A DNA stretch of 32,351 nucleotides. Origin: Acetobacteraceae bacterium. GTDB lineage: Bacteria > Pseudomonadota > Alphaproteobacteria > Acetobacterales > Acetobacteraceae. Positions 8,352-16,809 of the stretch are shown here, piece by piece. The stretch spans positions 1 through 32,351 of the forward strand of contig JAIYDD010000154.1 of NCBI GenBank assembly GCA_027487675.1, read 5' to 3'. Numbering within the stretch: position 1 is the first letter of the stretch; each line of letters begins with the position of its first letter. The translations under genes and the position numbers were made by a program. The notes below the pieces were generated by a model. That model worked only from the letters and a program-made list of their open reading frames with translations. It did no database searches and was not told the DNA's origin.

Positions 8352-9368
8352 CTACGCCTCGGTCAGTTCCAGCGTCGAAGGATGGAACAGCGCCTCCGGC
8401 TCGATCGGCGCGGCGCACATGCCGTCCGCCACGGCGAAGCGGATCATCGCCGCGATCTCCGCGCGGTTGCGCGCGAAGCCGTAGGGCCAGGGATCGCCGC
8501 CGATCAGCGCCATCTGCGCCTCCGCCTCCGCCGCGATCCAGGGCAGCGAGACGCGCAGCACGTTGACCAGCCGCAGCTCCGCCAGCGACAGCGCCTTGGC
8601 CTTCGCGAAGGCGTGGAACAGCGCGGCGGGGAGCCAGGGATGCGCCGCGGCGACATCCTTGCGCACGGTCAGGCAATGCATGATCGGGAAGAAGCCGGTG
8701 GCGCGGAAATACGCCTCCTCCTCCCGCCGGTAGTCGGGGAACAGCCGCGCGACGGGCGCGGTGGCGCGGGCGAAGCAGCTCGGCGGGCGGGGGCCGATGA
8801 TGGCGTCGAGCCTGCCATCGGCGAGCATCGCGTTCAGCGTCTCCTCCGCGCCGATCGCGCGCACGTCGAGGCCGGGCGGCAGGTCGAGCTTCACGCGCTC
8901 GCCCGCGCCCGGCTTCTCGAGCCCGCCGGTGCGCCAGGCGATGCCGCGCGTGTCGACGCCGTAGTGCTCCCGCAGCATGCCGCGCACCCACAGCGCTGCG
9001 GTCTGCTGGTATTCCGGCAGGCCGATGGTGCGGCCCGCCAGGTCCGCCGCGCTGGCGATGCCGCGGTCGCTGCGGATGTAGATCGCCGAATGGCGGAAGG
9101 CGCGGGAGAGGAAGACGGGCACGCCGACATAGGGCGCGTCGCCGCGTGCCGTCGTCACGATGTGCGACGACATCGACAGCTCCGTCACCTCGAAGGCGCG
9201 CTCGCGCAGCGCGCGGCGGAAGATGTCGTCCTCCTCCGGCACGCGGTGCAGCGCGGCCCCTTCCACCGCGACGCGGCCATCGAGCAGCGGCCGGCTGCGG
9301 TCGGTGAGGAAGCAGGCGAAGGACAGCGCCAGCGGCGCGGCCTGCGCGGCGCCTGTCGGGCCCGGCAT
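8352..9368 (-). CDS. 4,5-dihydroxyphthalate decarboxylase (Pht5)-like protein
   Basis: 338 aa without a signal peptide. The N-terminus (LSFACFLTDRSRPLLDGRV...) followed by the segment FRRALRERAFEVTELSMSS resembles the 4,5-dihydroxyphthalate decarboxylase family, whose fold is that of periplasmic binding proteins. Members are therefore often annotated as ABC substrate-binding proteins; the lack of an export signal argues for a cytosolic enzyme here. A GGGAAG Shine-Dalgarno precedes the ATG. It is the last gene of the six-gene leftward operon with three Bug proteins, which fits breakdown of an aromatic carboxylate. The real substrate is unknown. Confidence 0.75.
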   Translation of the reverse strand: MPGPTGAAQAAPLALSFACFLTDRSRPLLDGRVAVEGAALHRVPEEDDIFRRALRERAFEVTELSMSSHIVTTARGDAPYVGVPVFLSRAFRHSAIYIRSDRGIASAADLAGRTIGLPEYQQTAALWVRGMLREHYGVDTRGIAWRTGGLEKPGAGERVKLDLPPGLDVRAIGAEETLNAMLADGRLDAIIGPRPPSCFARATAPVARLFPDYRREEEAYFRATGFFPIMHCLTVRKDVAAAHPWLPAALFHAFAKAKALSLAELRLVNVLRVSLPWIAAEAEAQMALIGGDPWPYGFARNRAEIAAMIRFAVADGMCAAPIEPEALFHPSTLELTEA

Positions 9369-9390
9369 GCGTCTTCTTCCCTTCCCGCGG

Positions 9391-10383
9391 TCAGTCCGCC
9401 GTCACGCCGATGTCCTGCACCACCGCGCGCCAGCGCGCCACTTCCGAGTCCACGAAGCGGTGGAAGGCGGCGGGGCTCTCGCTCGGCGCCGGCACCGCGC
9501 CGGCATCCAGCAGGCGGCGCGCGATGCCCTCGTCGCGCAGCGTCGCGGTGATCGCCTGGAACAGCCGGCGCACGATCGGCTCCGGCGTGCCGGCGGCGAC
9601 ATGCATCCCCTGCCACGAGGAGGAGACGTAGCGTGGGAAGCCAAGCTCCGCGAGGGTCGGCACGTCGGGCAGGCCCGGGAAGCGCTGCGCGGTGGTCACC
9701 GCGAGCGGGCGCGCGCGGCCGGACTGCACGGCGCCGAAGGCCGTCGGCACGGTGGTCAGCATCACGTGCAGGTGCCCCGCGATCAGGTCGTTGATCGCGG
9801 CCCCTGCGCCGCCGCGATAGGGCACGTTGACGACGCGCAGCCCCTCGCCCTTCGCGAAGACCTCCATCTCCAGGCGGTTCTGGCTGGCGCTGCCGGCGGA
9901 GCCCGAATTCAGCGCGCCCGGATTGGCGCGCGCATGGGCGATGAACTCCGCCACGTTGCGCACGGGCAGGGACGGGTTCACCACCAGGATGTTCGGCGTC
10001 TCCACCACCAGCGTCACATGCACGAAGTCGCGCATCGGGTGCCAGGTGAGGCCCTGGAAGGCCGCCGGGTTCACCGCGATGGCGCCGGCATTGCTCAGCG
10101 CCATGGTGTAGCCGTCGGGCGCGGAGCGCGCGGTGGTTTCGAGCCCGATATTGCCGGTGGCGCCGGCGCGGTTCTCGATCACCACCGTGCGGCCGCCGAA
10201 TTGCTGCTGCAGCACCGGCTGCAGGATGCGCGCGACGATATCGTTCGCCCCGCCCGGCCCGAAGGGCACGATCAGCCGCAGCGGGCGGGAGGGGAAGTCG
10301 TCCTGCGCCAGCGCGGGGCGCGCCAGCGCCGCGGCGAAGGGCAGCGACCCGAGGGTTGCGAGGGCCTGGCGACGCGTTCTCAT
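9391..10383 (-). CDS. Bug/TctC-family tripartite tricarboxylate transporter substrate-binding protein (third of three)
   Basis: 330 aa, periplasmic receptor of the Bug family, which binds carboxylates and related small molecules. The N-terminus MRTRRQALATLG is twin-arginine-like, with a signal cleavage near ALA-QDDFP. The mature start FPSRPLRLIVPFGPGGANDIVAR and the VIENRAGATGNIG segment are the two ligand-binding loop signatures. There are no TctA/TctB membrane subunits in the window, so its transport partner is elsewhere or it acts as a sensor. The gap to the GTPase gene is 29 bp, in the same operon. Confidence 0.93.
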   Translation of the reverse strand: MRTRRQALATLGSLPFAAALARPALAQDDFPSRPLRLIVPFGPGGANDIVARILQPVLQQQFGGRTVVIENRAGATGNIGLETTARSAPDGYTMALSNAGAIAVNPAAFQGLTWHPMRDFVHVTLVVETPNILVVNPSLPVRNVAEFIAHARANPGALNSGSAGSASQNRLEMEVFAKGEGLRVVNVPYRGGAGAAINDLIAGHLHVMLTTVPTAFGAVQSGRARPLAVTTAQRFPGLPDVPTLAELGFPRYVSSSWQGMHVAAGTPEPIVRRLFQAITATLRDEGIARRLLDAGAVPAPSESPAAFHRFVDSEVARWRAVVQDIGVTAD

Positions 10384-10412
10384 CTTTCGTTCCTCCCTGA
10401 AGCGGACGGTGT

Positions 10413-11468
10413 CTAGGGCGGGCCGAGCGCCGCCACCGCGCGGAACAGCGCCTCCACCGGCGCGCGCGCGAGCCCGCCCGAGGTGATGAAGACCAGCCGC
10501 GAGCAGCGGCGCTGCGGATCTGGCCAGGCTTCCAGCTCCACCGGCGGGTGCAGCAGGTGGCGCACCGCATGCACCACCACCGGGCCGCGGCAGCCTTCCA
10601 CCGCCAACAGCCCCTTGGCGCGCAGCAGGTCCGCGCCGCGCATCTCGCAGAGCAGGCCGAGCGTCGCGGTCAGGCCGCGCCAGGGCAGCGGGCGGTCGAA
10701 GCCGAGCGTGAAGGTGGCGAGGTCCGCGGCGTGGCGCGGCGCATCGGCCTGCAGCGGGCCCGGCGGCGGCAGGCTCGATTCCGCCAGCAGGAAATCGGGA
10801 TCCACCATGCCGAGCCGCGCCTCGGCCAGCGGCGCATCGGGGTTGATCGCGCGGATCTCGGCCGCCAGCCGCGCCGTCTCCGCCGCGCCGGCGAGGTCGG
10901 CCTTGCTGGTCACGATGCGGTCGGCGATCGCGATCTGCCGACGCGCTTCCGGCGCATCGCGCAGCGCGGCGCGGCCGGTCGCCGCATCGGCCACGGCGAT
11001 GATGGCCTGCACGTGGTATTCCCGCGCCAGCGACCGCTCGCCGAGGAAGGTCTGCAGCACCGGCATCGGGTCGTCCGCGCCCGACAATTCCAGCACCACG
11101 CGCTGGAAGGGCGGCACCGCGCCGCGTGCGCGGTCGTGCAGCAGCGCGCGGAAGGTCTCCTCCAGGTCGGACCGCACCGCGCAGCAGAGACACCCGTTGC
11201 CCAGCAGCGCGACCTTGCCCTCCGCGGCGGGCGCGAGCAGCGCCTGGTCGATGCCGATCTCGCCGAACTCGTTGACGACGACGGCGGTGTCGCGCCCCGC
11301 CTCGCTCTCCAGCAGCGCCTTGACCAGCGTGGTCTTGCCGGCGCCGAGGAAGCCGGTGACCAGGATCACCGGCATGCGCGCGCCGCGCGGGCGGCGCTGC
11401 CGCCGCCCGAAGGGCCCGGCCGCCGCGCCGGCCGGGAAGACGCCGGCGAGGATCGCCGCGTCGGTCAT
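10413..11468 (-). CDS. CobW/COG0523-family GTPase (putative metallochaperone)
   Basis: 351 aa from the ATG at 11468, or 320 aa from the ATG at 11375. The shorter form begins MPVILVTGFLGAGKTT, as family members usually do, so the 31-residue Arg/Ala-rich leader may be untranslated. Walker A GFLGAGKTT (about 39-47 in the long form), switch segment NEFGEIGID and the metal-binding CxCC motif (C93, C95, C96 in GNGCLCC) are all present, as is a TSKADL guanine-specificity motif. Such proteins deliver Zn, Co, Fe or Ni to client enzymes. In this operon a client could be the metal-dependent ACMSD-like protein across the divergent promoter. Confidence 0.88.
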   Translation of the reverse strand: MTDAAILAGVFPAGAAAGPFGRRQRRPRGARMPVILVTGFLGAGKTTLVKALLESEAGRDTAVVVNEFGEIGIDQALLAPAAEGKVALLGNGCLCCAVRSDLEETFRALLHDRARGAVPPFQRVVLELSGADDPMPVLQTFLGERSLAREYHVQAIIAVADAATGRAALRDAPEARRQIAIADRIVTSKADLAGAAETARLAAEIRAINPDAPLAEARLGMVDPDFLLAESSLPPPGPLQADAPRHAADLATFTLGFDRPLPWRGLTATLGLLCEMRGADLLRAKGLLAVEGCRGPVVVHAVRHLLHPPVELEAWPDPQRRCSRLVFITSGGLARAPVEALFRAVAALGPP

Positions 11469-11484
11469 CGCGGCCGCTGCACGA

Positions 11485-12726
11485 TCAGAACTCCATCTCC
11501 AGGATATAGAGGCCGCCGATCGCGCGGTCGACGCAGAACACCACGCCGCGGTCGTCCACGAAGACGTCGTTGATCTGGATGGAGCCCATCGGCGAGCCGC
11601 GCGGCGCTTCCGGCACGAAGTGGCCGACCTCCGCCGGGCGGTAGGGATCGCTGATGTCGAAGGCGCGCAGCCCGCCGTTGAAGAAGGTGCCGAGGATGAT
11701 GTTCTCGGACTGCCAGCAGCCCGGCACCGGCACGTTCTCGTGCAGATTGTGCGCGCCGAAGCGGCCGCCGCGGTTCTTGAACTCCGCGACCGGCGGCATC
11801 GGGCAGGTGGCGATCGGCACCGGGTTGCGCTCGTCGCGCGCGTCCATGATCCAGACCAGCTTCGGCCAATCCTCGGCGTTGTCCACCGTGCTCTCGTCGG
11901 TGACGACGTAGAGGTCACGGCCGAACAGCGGCAGGATGGTGTGGGTGAAGCCGTGATAGGGCGGCGAATTGTCCCAGCGCGAGACCACGGTCGGCAGCGA
12001 CTTGTCGGAGATGTCGAGGATGAACATCCCGCCGTCCAGGTAGCCCAGGTAGCAGCGGTCAGGGCGCTGCGGGTAGACGTTGGTGTTGTGGGCGCGGAAG
12101 CCGCTGTCGATGATCGGCTCGCGGTGGCGTTCCAGCTTCGGCGCGTTGTCGCCGACGCGCTGGCCGGGCATCCACCAGCGGCCGACCTCCTCCGGCTTGC
12201 TCGGGTTGCGCACGTCGACGATGCGGTAGAACTGGTCGTCCTTCATGTCGTGCGGCTGGAAGTCGCGCGCGCCGGCGGCCATGTGGACGTATTCGCCGTC
12301 GCAGAACCACAGCTGGTGCACGCCGCGCGAATACGGGCCCGAGGCGTCGAAGAAGCCGATGCTGCGCGGTGCTTCGGGCGTCGAGATGTCGAACAGCTCG
12401 AAGCCCGCGGGCTGCATGTCCGCGCGCTTGGTCTGGTAGGCCACCGCCATGATGTCGCCCGCCGTCTCCAGCGAGTTCGACCGCATGTCGCGATGCGGCA
12501 GGTCGGTCTGCACCACCACCTTCGGGTTGCGCGGATCGCTGACATCGATGGCGGTGAAGTTCTTCGGCGCGCTCTCATGCGCGGCCCAGAGGATGCGCCG
12601 CCCGTCCTTGGCGATCTGCATGGACAAGCCCTCGCCCATGCCGCCGAAGCCGTTCAGCTCGTGCTGGCCGATCAGGCGGAAGTTCCAGGTGGCGGCGTGC
12701 CTCGTCTCGGCGCGGGCGATGCTCAT
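11485..12726 (-). CDS. LVIVD-repeat beta-propeller protein
   Basis: 413 aa, no signal peptide. At least six repeats of the form (L/F)xxxDxSDPxxPxxVG are visible: FTAIDVSDPRNPKVV, FELFDISTPEAPRSIG, YRIVDVRNPSKPEEVG, MFILDISDKSLPTVVS, VWIMDARDERNPVPIA and LRAFDISDPYRPAEVG. This is the LVIVD repeat, predicted to form a beta-propeller. Conserved His-rich blades (GVHQLWF, FRAHNTNVY, HGFTHTILP, GAHNLHENVP) suggest a metal or ligand site at the propeller centre. Embedded between Bug and GTPase genes, it is likely part of the same pathway; the GTPase could load its metal. Biochemical role unknown. Confidence 0.8.
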   Translation of the reverse strand: MSIARAETRHAATWNFRLIGQHELNGFGGMGEGLSMQIAKDGRRILWAAHESAPKNFTAIDVSDPRNPKVVVQTDLPHRDMRSNSLETAGDIMAVAYQTKRADMQPAGFELFDISTPEAPRSIGFFDASGPYSRGVHQLWFCDGEYVHMAAGARDFQPHDMKDDQFYRIVDVRNPSKPEEVGRWWMPGQRVGDNAPKLERHREPIIDSGFRAHNTNVYPQRPDRCYLGYLDGGMFILDISDKSLPTVVSRWDNSPPYHGFTHTILPLFGRDLYVVTDESTVDNAEDWPKLVWIMDARDERNPVPIATCPMPPVAEFKNRGGRFGAHNLHENVPVPGCWQSENIILGTFFNGGLRAFDISDPYRPAEVGHFVPEAPRGSPMGSIQINDVFVDDRGVVFCVDRAIGGLYILEMEF

Positions 12727-12746
12727 GGGGTCGTGCTCTCCGGTGT

Positions 12747-13727
12747 TCAGCCGATGGTGATGCCGAGCTCGCGGATCAGCGCCGTCCAGCGCGCCACCTC
12801 GCCCTCGACATAGGATGCGAAGCCGGCCTGGCTCTCGTTCGGGCGCAGGCGCATGCCCTGGCGCTCCAGGTTGCCGGCGATGTCGGTGTCGCGCAGCACG
12901 CGGGTCGCCTGGGCGTGCAGCGCCTCGACCACCGCCGCGGGCGTGCCGGCGGGTGCGAAGAGGCCGTTCCACAGCGCGGTGGTCAGCTCGGGGAAGCCGA
13001 CCTCGGCCGTCGTCGGCACCTCCGGCAGCTGTGGCAGCCGTTCGCGCGCCACGACGGCCAGCGCGCGCAGGCGGCCGGTCGCCAGGTGCTGCTGCGCGGT
13101 GATCAGGTTGAACTCCGCCAGCTGCGCATCGCCGCGCAGCGTCGTGGTCACCATCTCGCCCGCGCCGCGCAGCGGCAGGTGGGTCAGCTGGATGCCGGCG
13201 CGGCGGGCGAACAGCTCCATGTCGATGTGCTGGTAGGAACCGATGCCGGCCGAGGCATAGATCAGCGGCTGCGGCGCCGCCTTCGCGCGTTCGATGAACT
13301 CGGCCATGCTGCGCGCGGGGAAGTCGCCGGGCACCAGGATGACCTGCGGCGTCTCGCCCAGATGCGCGACGGGGACCAGGCCACGCGCCGGCGTCATCGG
13401 CCGGTCGGCCGGCGCGGCGGCGGAATTGATGGCGTGGGTCGAGACGTTGTTGACGATCAGCACATGGCCGTCGGGGCGTTCGCGCATCACCGCGTCGTTG
13501 GCGATCCAGCCATTCGCGCCGGGGCGGTTCTCCACCACCACGGGCTGGCCGATGCCGCGCGACATCGGCTCGGCGATGGCGCGGGCGATCAGGTCCGTGG
13601 TGCCGCCGGGGACGAGTGGCACGATGATGCGCACCGCGCGCTGCGGCCAGGCCTGGGCGCGCGCCGTGCCGGCCGCGGCGATGGCGACGACGCCAAGCAA
13701 GGCGGCGCGGCGGCTGATGCGTGGCAT
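12747..13727 (-). CDS. Bug/TctC-family substrate-binding protein (second of three)
   Basis: 326 aa. MPRISRRAALLGVVAIAAAGTARA is a twin-arginine-like export signal, cleaved before QAWPQRAVR. The ligand loops VPLVPGGTTDLIAR and VVENRPGANGWIAND match the family. A strong GGGAGGG Shine-Dalgarno precedes the ATG at 13727. It differs clearly from its two operon paralogues, so they are likely old duplicates or separate recruits that bind different ligands, not a recent tandem copy. Confidence 0.93.
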   Translation of the reverse strand: MPRISRRAALLGVVAIAAAGTARAQAWPQRAVRIIVPLVPGGTTDLIARAIAEPMSRGIGQPVVVENRPGANGWIANDAVMRERPDGHVLIVNNVSTHAINSAAAPADRPMTPARGLVPVAHLGETPQVILVPGDFPARSMAEFIERAKAAPQPLIYASAGIGSYQHIDMELFARRAGIQLTHLPLRGAGEMVTTTLRGDAQLAEFNLITAQQHLATGRLRALAVVARERLPQLPEVPTTAEVGFPELTTALWNGLFAPAGTPAAVVEALHAQATRVLRDTDIAGNLERQGMRLRPNESQAGFASYVEGEVARWTALIRELGITIG

Positions 13728-13783
13728 TCCCGTTCCCTCCCCTGTCGGCCGCTTCCGGCCCTTGTCCCGGCGGCGTATCGGGC

Positions 13784-14854
13784 TCAGTCGATGCTGATGT
13801 TGGCGGCGCGCACCAGTTCGCGCATCGCGGCGTGGTCGCGTGCCAGCGCGGCGCCGAACTCGGCCGGCGTGTTGCCCACCACCTCGTAGGCCAGGCCTTC
13901 CAGCCGCGTGCGCACGGCGGGCGTCGCCAGCGCTTCGCGCAGCGCGGCGTTCAGCCGGGCGACGGCAGGCTCCGGCGTGCCGCCGGGCGCCAGCAGCGCG
14001 CCCCAGGTGAAGAAGCTGAAGCCGGGCAGGCCTGATTCCGCCAGCGTCGGCACCTCCGGCAGCGTCTCGACGCGGGTCGGCCCCGCGGTCGCCAGGATGC
14101 GCACGCGCCCGGCTTCGGCCAGCGGCACCGGCGTCGGCAGGCCGAAGAAGCCGGCCGGCACCTCGCCGGCCGCCACCGCGTTGAGGGCCGGCGTCGCGCC
14201 GCGATAGCCGACATGGTTCATGCGCACGCCCGCGGCCTGCAGGAACATCTCCATCGCCACGTGCTGCGGGCTGCCGGGCCCGCCGGAGGCATAGTCGACC
14301 TGCCCCGGCCGCGCGCGCGCCGCCTCGATCAGCCCCGCGACGTCGCGGGCCGCGAAGCCGGCATGCGCGACCAGCGCCCAGCGGATGCGCGCCACCTGGC
14401 CGACCGGCACGAAGTCGCGCAGCGGGTCGTAGCCGGGGGTCGCATGCATGTTGGGCAGCATCGTCATCACCGCGTCGTTCACCGCGGCCAGCGTGTAGCC
14501 ATCCGCCGCGGTGCGCGCGGCGTTGCGCATGCCGATCATGCCCGAGGCGCCGGTCTGGTTCTCGATCACCAGGCGCTGGCCGAGGATCTCGCCCATGCGC
14601 TCCGCCACGATGCGCACCATCACGTCGACGGCGCTGCCCGCGGCGAGCGGCATGATCACGCGGATGGGCCGGTTCGGGAAGGCCGCGTCCTGCGCGCGCA
14701 GGCCGGGCGCCACCAGCAGCGCGGGCAGCGCCAGTGCCGCGCGTCGCGGCAGCGCGGCGTTCGGCGCGCGCGGCGGCAGTGCGGCTTTCGGCGCGTGGAC
14801 CGAAAGCGCGCCGGTCGCCGCGTGGGCATGCTGTGCGAGGGGCGGCTTCGGCAC
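13784..14854 (-). CDS. Bug/TctC-family substrate-binding protein (first of three), GTG start
   Basis: 356 aa from a GTG at 14854, chosen because GGGAGGAG lies just upstream and no ATG fits. Mature family motifs are intact: FPNRPIRVIMPLAAGSAVDV and VIENQTGASGMIGM. The region before the hydrophobic signal core is unusually long (about 48 residues) and holds a nine-residue tandem repeat, APKAALPPR then APNAALPRR. The last arginine pair (LPRRAALALPALL) could still serve as the export signal. It is the first gene of the leftward six-gene operon, directly across from the GntR regulator. Confidence 0.88.
   Translation of the reverse strand: MPKPPLAQHAHAATGALSVHAPKAALPPRAPNAALPRRAALALPALLVAPGLRAQDAAFPNRPIRVIMPLAAGSAVDVMVRIVAERMGEILGQRLVIENQTGASGMIGMRNAARTAADGYTLAAVNDAVMTMLPNMHATPGYDPLRDFVPVGQVARIRWALVAHAGFAARDVAGLIEAARARPGQVDYASGGPGSPQHVAMEMFLQAAGVRMNHVGYRGATPALNAVAAGEVPAGFFGLPTPVPLAEAGRVRILATAGPTRVETLPEVPTLAESGLPGFSFFTWGALLAPGGTPEPAVARLNAALREALATPAVRTRLEGLAYEVVGNTPAEFGAALARDHAAMRELVRAANISID
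14746..14795. repeat. 27-bp in-frame tandem duplication in the leader of the first Bug protein
   Basis: The 23-bp block at 14746-14768 recurs at 14773-14795 with two mismatches, a 27-bp period (nine codons). It encodes the APxAALPxR repeat before the signal peptide core. It is probably a slippage or duplication event and lengthens the n-region without breaking the frame. Confidence 0.7.
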
Positions 14855-14876
14855 GCCTCGTCTCCTCCCGTGATGC

Positions 14877-14893
14877 AGCCGGTTGCACCGGCT
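14877..14893. promoter_or_regulatory. Candidate operator of the GntR/HutC-type regulator
   Basis: A perfect 7-bp inverted repeat with a 3-bp spacer, AGCCGGTTGCACCGGCT, lies in the 73-bp gap between the divergent Bug operon (start 14854) and the regulator (start 14928). Next to it is an AT-rich stretch that is rare in this window: CATATT at 14914-14919 could be a -10 box for the regulator. On the other strand TTGACT (14938-14933) could be the -35 of the Bug operon. The repeat would then sit near the regulator's -35 and just downstream of the Bug start site, a position suited to repression. Confidence 0.5.
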
Positions 14894-14927
14894 TGCCTCA
14901 GGACGACATAGGACATATTCACGTGGC

Positions 14928-15773
14928 ATGGAAGTCAAGAGCGTCGAGGCCGGCGACGGCGCCGCCCCTCCGGCGGCCGATCGCCGGGCCGCTGACGGGC
15001 GGCGCGCGGCGTCGGGGCTGCGGCCGCTGCGCGGCGGGCCGGCGGTGCCGCTGTGGTTGCAGGTGAAGCACGCGCTGCGCGACCTGGCCAGCTTCGAACT
15101 GCGCCCCGGCGACCAGATCCCGACGGAGGCGGAGATCGGCACGCATTACGGCGTGTCGCGCATCACCGTGCGGCAGGCCATCACCTCGCTGGTCGAGGAA
15201 GGACTGCTGCATCGCCACCAGGGGCGCGGCACCTTCGTGCGCGCGCGCCGGCAGGATGCGCCGCTCTCCGATCCCGGGCATTTCCTGGCGACCCCCTTCG
15301 ATGCCACGCCGGATGCCGAGGCGCGGCCGCATGCCGCGGAGACGGTGCCCTGCCCGGACTGGGTCGCCGAGAAGCTCGGCATCGCCGATGGCGCGATGGT
15401 GCACAAGCTGCGCCTTCTGCTGTGCCGCGGCGAGGCGGTGCTGGCAGCGCGCACCGGCTTCGTGCCGGCCGCTCTCGCGCCCGACCTGCTGAGCGCGCCG
15501 CGATCGGAGCCGATGCACCTGCTGCTGGAACGCGAATTCGGCCTGCAGGCGCTCGAGGCGCAGGAGCGGCTGGAGGTGATCGGCGCGGATGCCTGGCGCG
15601 CCCGGCTGCTCGGCGTCGCGGAACACGCGCCGCTGGTGCTGACCGAGCGGCTTGCGCTGGATGCCGCCGGGCGCGGCATCGAATACGCGCGCACCTACTA
15701 CCGCGCCGACAGCTTCTCCTTCACGCGGACGCTGCGGCGGGGCGAGTTGCGGATGATCAGGCCGCGCGGCTGA
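14928..15773 (+). CDS. GntR-family transcriptional regulator, HutC/UTRA type
   Basis: 281 aa. A Pro/Arg/Ala-rich N-terminal tail of about 35 residues precedes a winged helix-turn-helix (about 38-108) with GDQIPTEAEIG, HYGVSRITVRQAI and EEGLLHRHQGRGTFV. The rest (about 120-275) is a UTRA ligand-binding domain ending SFSFTRTLRR. It probably senses the pathway substrate and controls both the Bug operon and its own operon with the two enzymes downstream. No clear Shine-Dalgarno precedes the ATG at 14928; with the proposed -10 the message would be nearly leaderless. A TTG at 14883 would add 15 residues. Confidence 0.88.
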   Translation: MEVKSVEAGDGAAPPAADRRAADGRRAASGLRPLRGGPAVPLWLQVKHALRDLASFELRPGDQIPTEAEIGTHYGVSRITVRQAITSLVEEGLLHRHQGRGTFVRARRQDAPLSDPGHFLATPFDATPDAEARPHAAETVPCPDWVAEKLGIADGAMVHKLRLLLCRGEAVLAARTGFVPAALAPDLLSAPRSEPMHLLLEREFGLQALEAQERLEVIGADAWRARLLGVAEHAPLVLTERLALDAAGRGIEYARTYYRADSFSFTRTLRRGELRMIRPRG

Positions 15774-15807
15774 ACCGGCGCGGAACGACGGGGAGGGAGA
15801 CGGATCG

Positions 15808-16806
15808 ATGCCGGTGATCGACGCGCATGCGCATGTGCTGACCGAGGCGATGATCGCCACCACCGCGCGCGAGGTGCCGTCCTGCGCGCCGCGGCTGACG
15901 AAGCTGACGGAGGACGCGGCGCTGCTCGAGATCCTCGACGTCAAGCAGAACCCCTTCCCGCGCGCCGCCTGGGACCTGGAGCGGCGCTTCGCCGATCTCG
16001 CCGCGCAGCGCATCGACGCGCAGGTGGTGTGCAACGTGCCGCATACCTTCCTCTACGAGGCCGATGCCGGCGCGGCCGCGACGGTCGCGGAGATCCAGAA
16101 CGAGGCGATCGGCGCGCTCTGCCGCGCGCAGGCGGGCAGGCTGCACGGGCTGGCGACGGTGGCGATGCAGGATCCGCGCGGCGCGGCGGCGGCGCTGGAT
16201 CGCGCGGTCACCGTGCACGGGCTGCGCGGGCTGCATCTCGGCTCCAACATCCGCGGCGGCAACCTGGACGATCCGTCGCTGGATGCGGTGTGGGAGGTGG
16301 CGGATCGCCATGGCCTCTTCGTGCTGGTGCATCCGCACAAGGTCGCGGCCGCGCCGCGCATGAAGGATTTCTACCTGACGAACCTGGTGGGCAACCCGCT
16401 GGAGACGACGATCGCCGCCGCGAGCCTGGTGTTCGGCGGGGTGATCGAGCGGCATCCGCGCATCGCCTTCTGCCTCTCGCATGGCGGCGGCTTCGTGCCC
16501 TTCCAGTCCGGCCGCTTCCGGCATGGCTGGCGCGTGCGCAGCGAGCCGAAGGCGCGGCTGAAGGGCGATCCGGCGGAGAGCCTCGGCCGGCTGTTCTTCG
16601 ACAGCATCACCCATGCGGCGGGCCCGCTGCGCTTCCTGCTCTCCGAAGTCGGCGAGGAGCGCATCGTCTTCGGCACGGACTACCCGTTCGACATGGGCAC
16701 CACCACCGGCGTCGAGGAGATCGAGGCCGCGATCGAGAACGCCGCGACGCGCGAGGCGATGCTGTCGGGCAACATCCGCCGCCTGCTGAAGCTGGACGGG
16801 GGCTGA
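15808..16806 (+). CDS. ACMSD-family amidohydrolase/decarboxylase
   Basis: 332 aa, close in length to alpha-amino-beta-carboxymuconate-semialdehyde decarboxylase and related gamma-resorcylate/5-carboxyvanillate decarboxylases. Metal-site residues fall where the family has them: H7 and H9 in DAHAH, H175 in VHPHK, H225 in SHGGG and D291 in GTDYPFD. Non-oxidative decarboxylation or hydration of a small aromatic or muconate-type acid is therefore likely; the exact substrate is not. A strong GGGAGGGAG Shine-Dalgarno precedes the ATG. It lies 34 bp after the regulator and 3 bp before the dehydrogenase. Confidence 0.85.
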   Translation: MPVIDAHAHVLTEAMIATTAREVPSCAPRLTKLTEDAALLEILDVKQNPFPRAAWDLERRFADLAAQRIDAQVVCNVPHTFLYEADAGAAATVAEIQNEAIGALCRAQAGRLHGLATVAMQDPRGAAAALDRAVTVHGLRGLHLGSNIRGGNLDDPSLDAVWEVADRHGLFVLVHPHKVAAAPRMKDFYLTNLVGNPLETTIAAASLVFGGVIERHPRIAFCLSHGGGFVPFQSGRFRHGWRVRSEPKARLKGDPAESLGRLFFDSITHAAGPLRFLLSEVGEERIVFGTDYPFDMGTTTGVEEIEAAIENAATREAMLSGNIRRLLKLDGG

Positions 16807-16809
16807 GCC

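Noticed and set aside
9391-14854. The three Bug genes as a recent tandem amplification
   Set aside because: The proteins differ throughout, including signal peptides and ligand loops, and are separated by unrelated genes.
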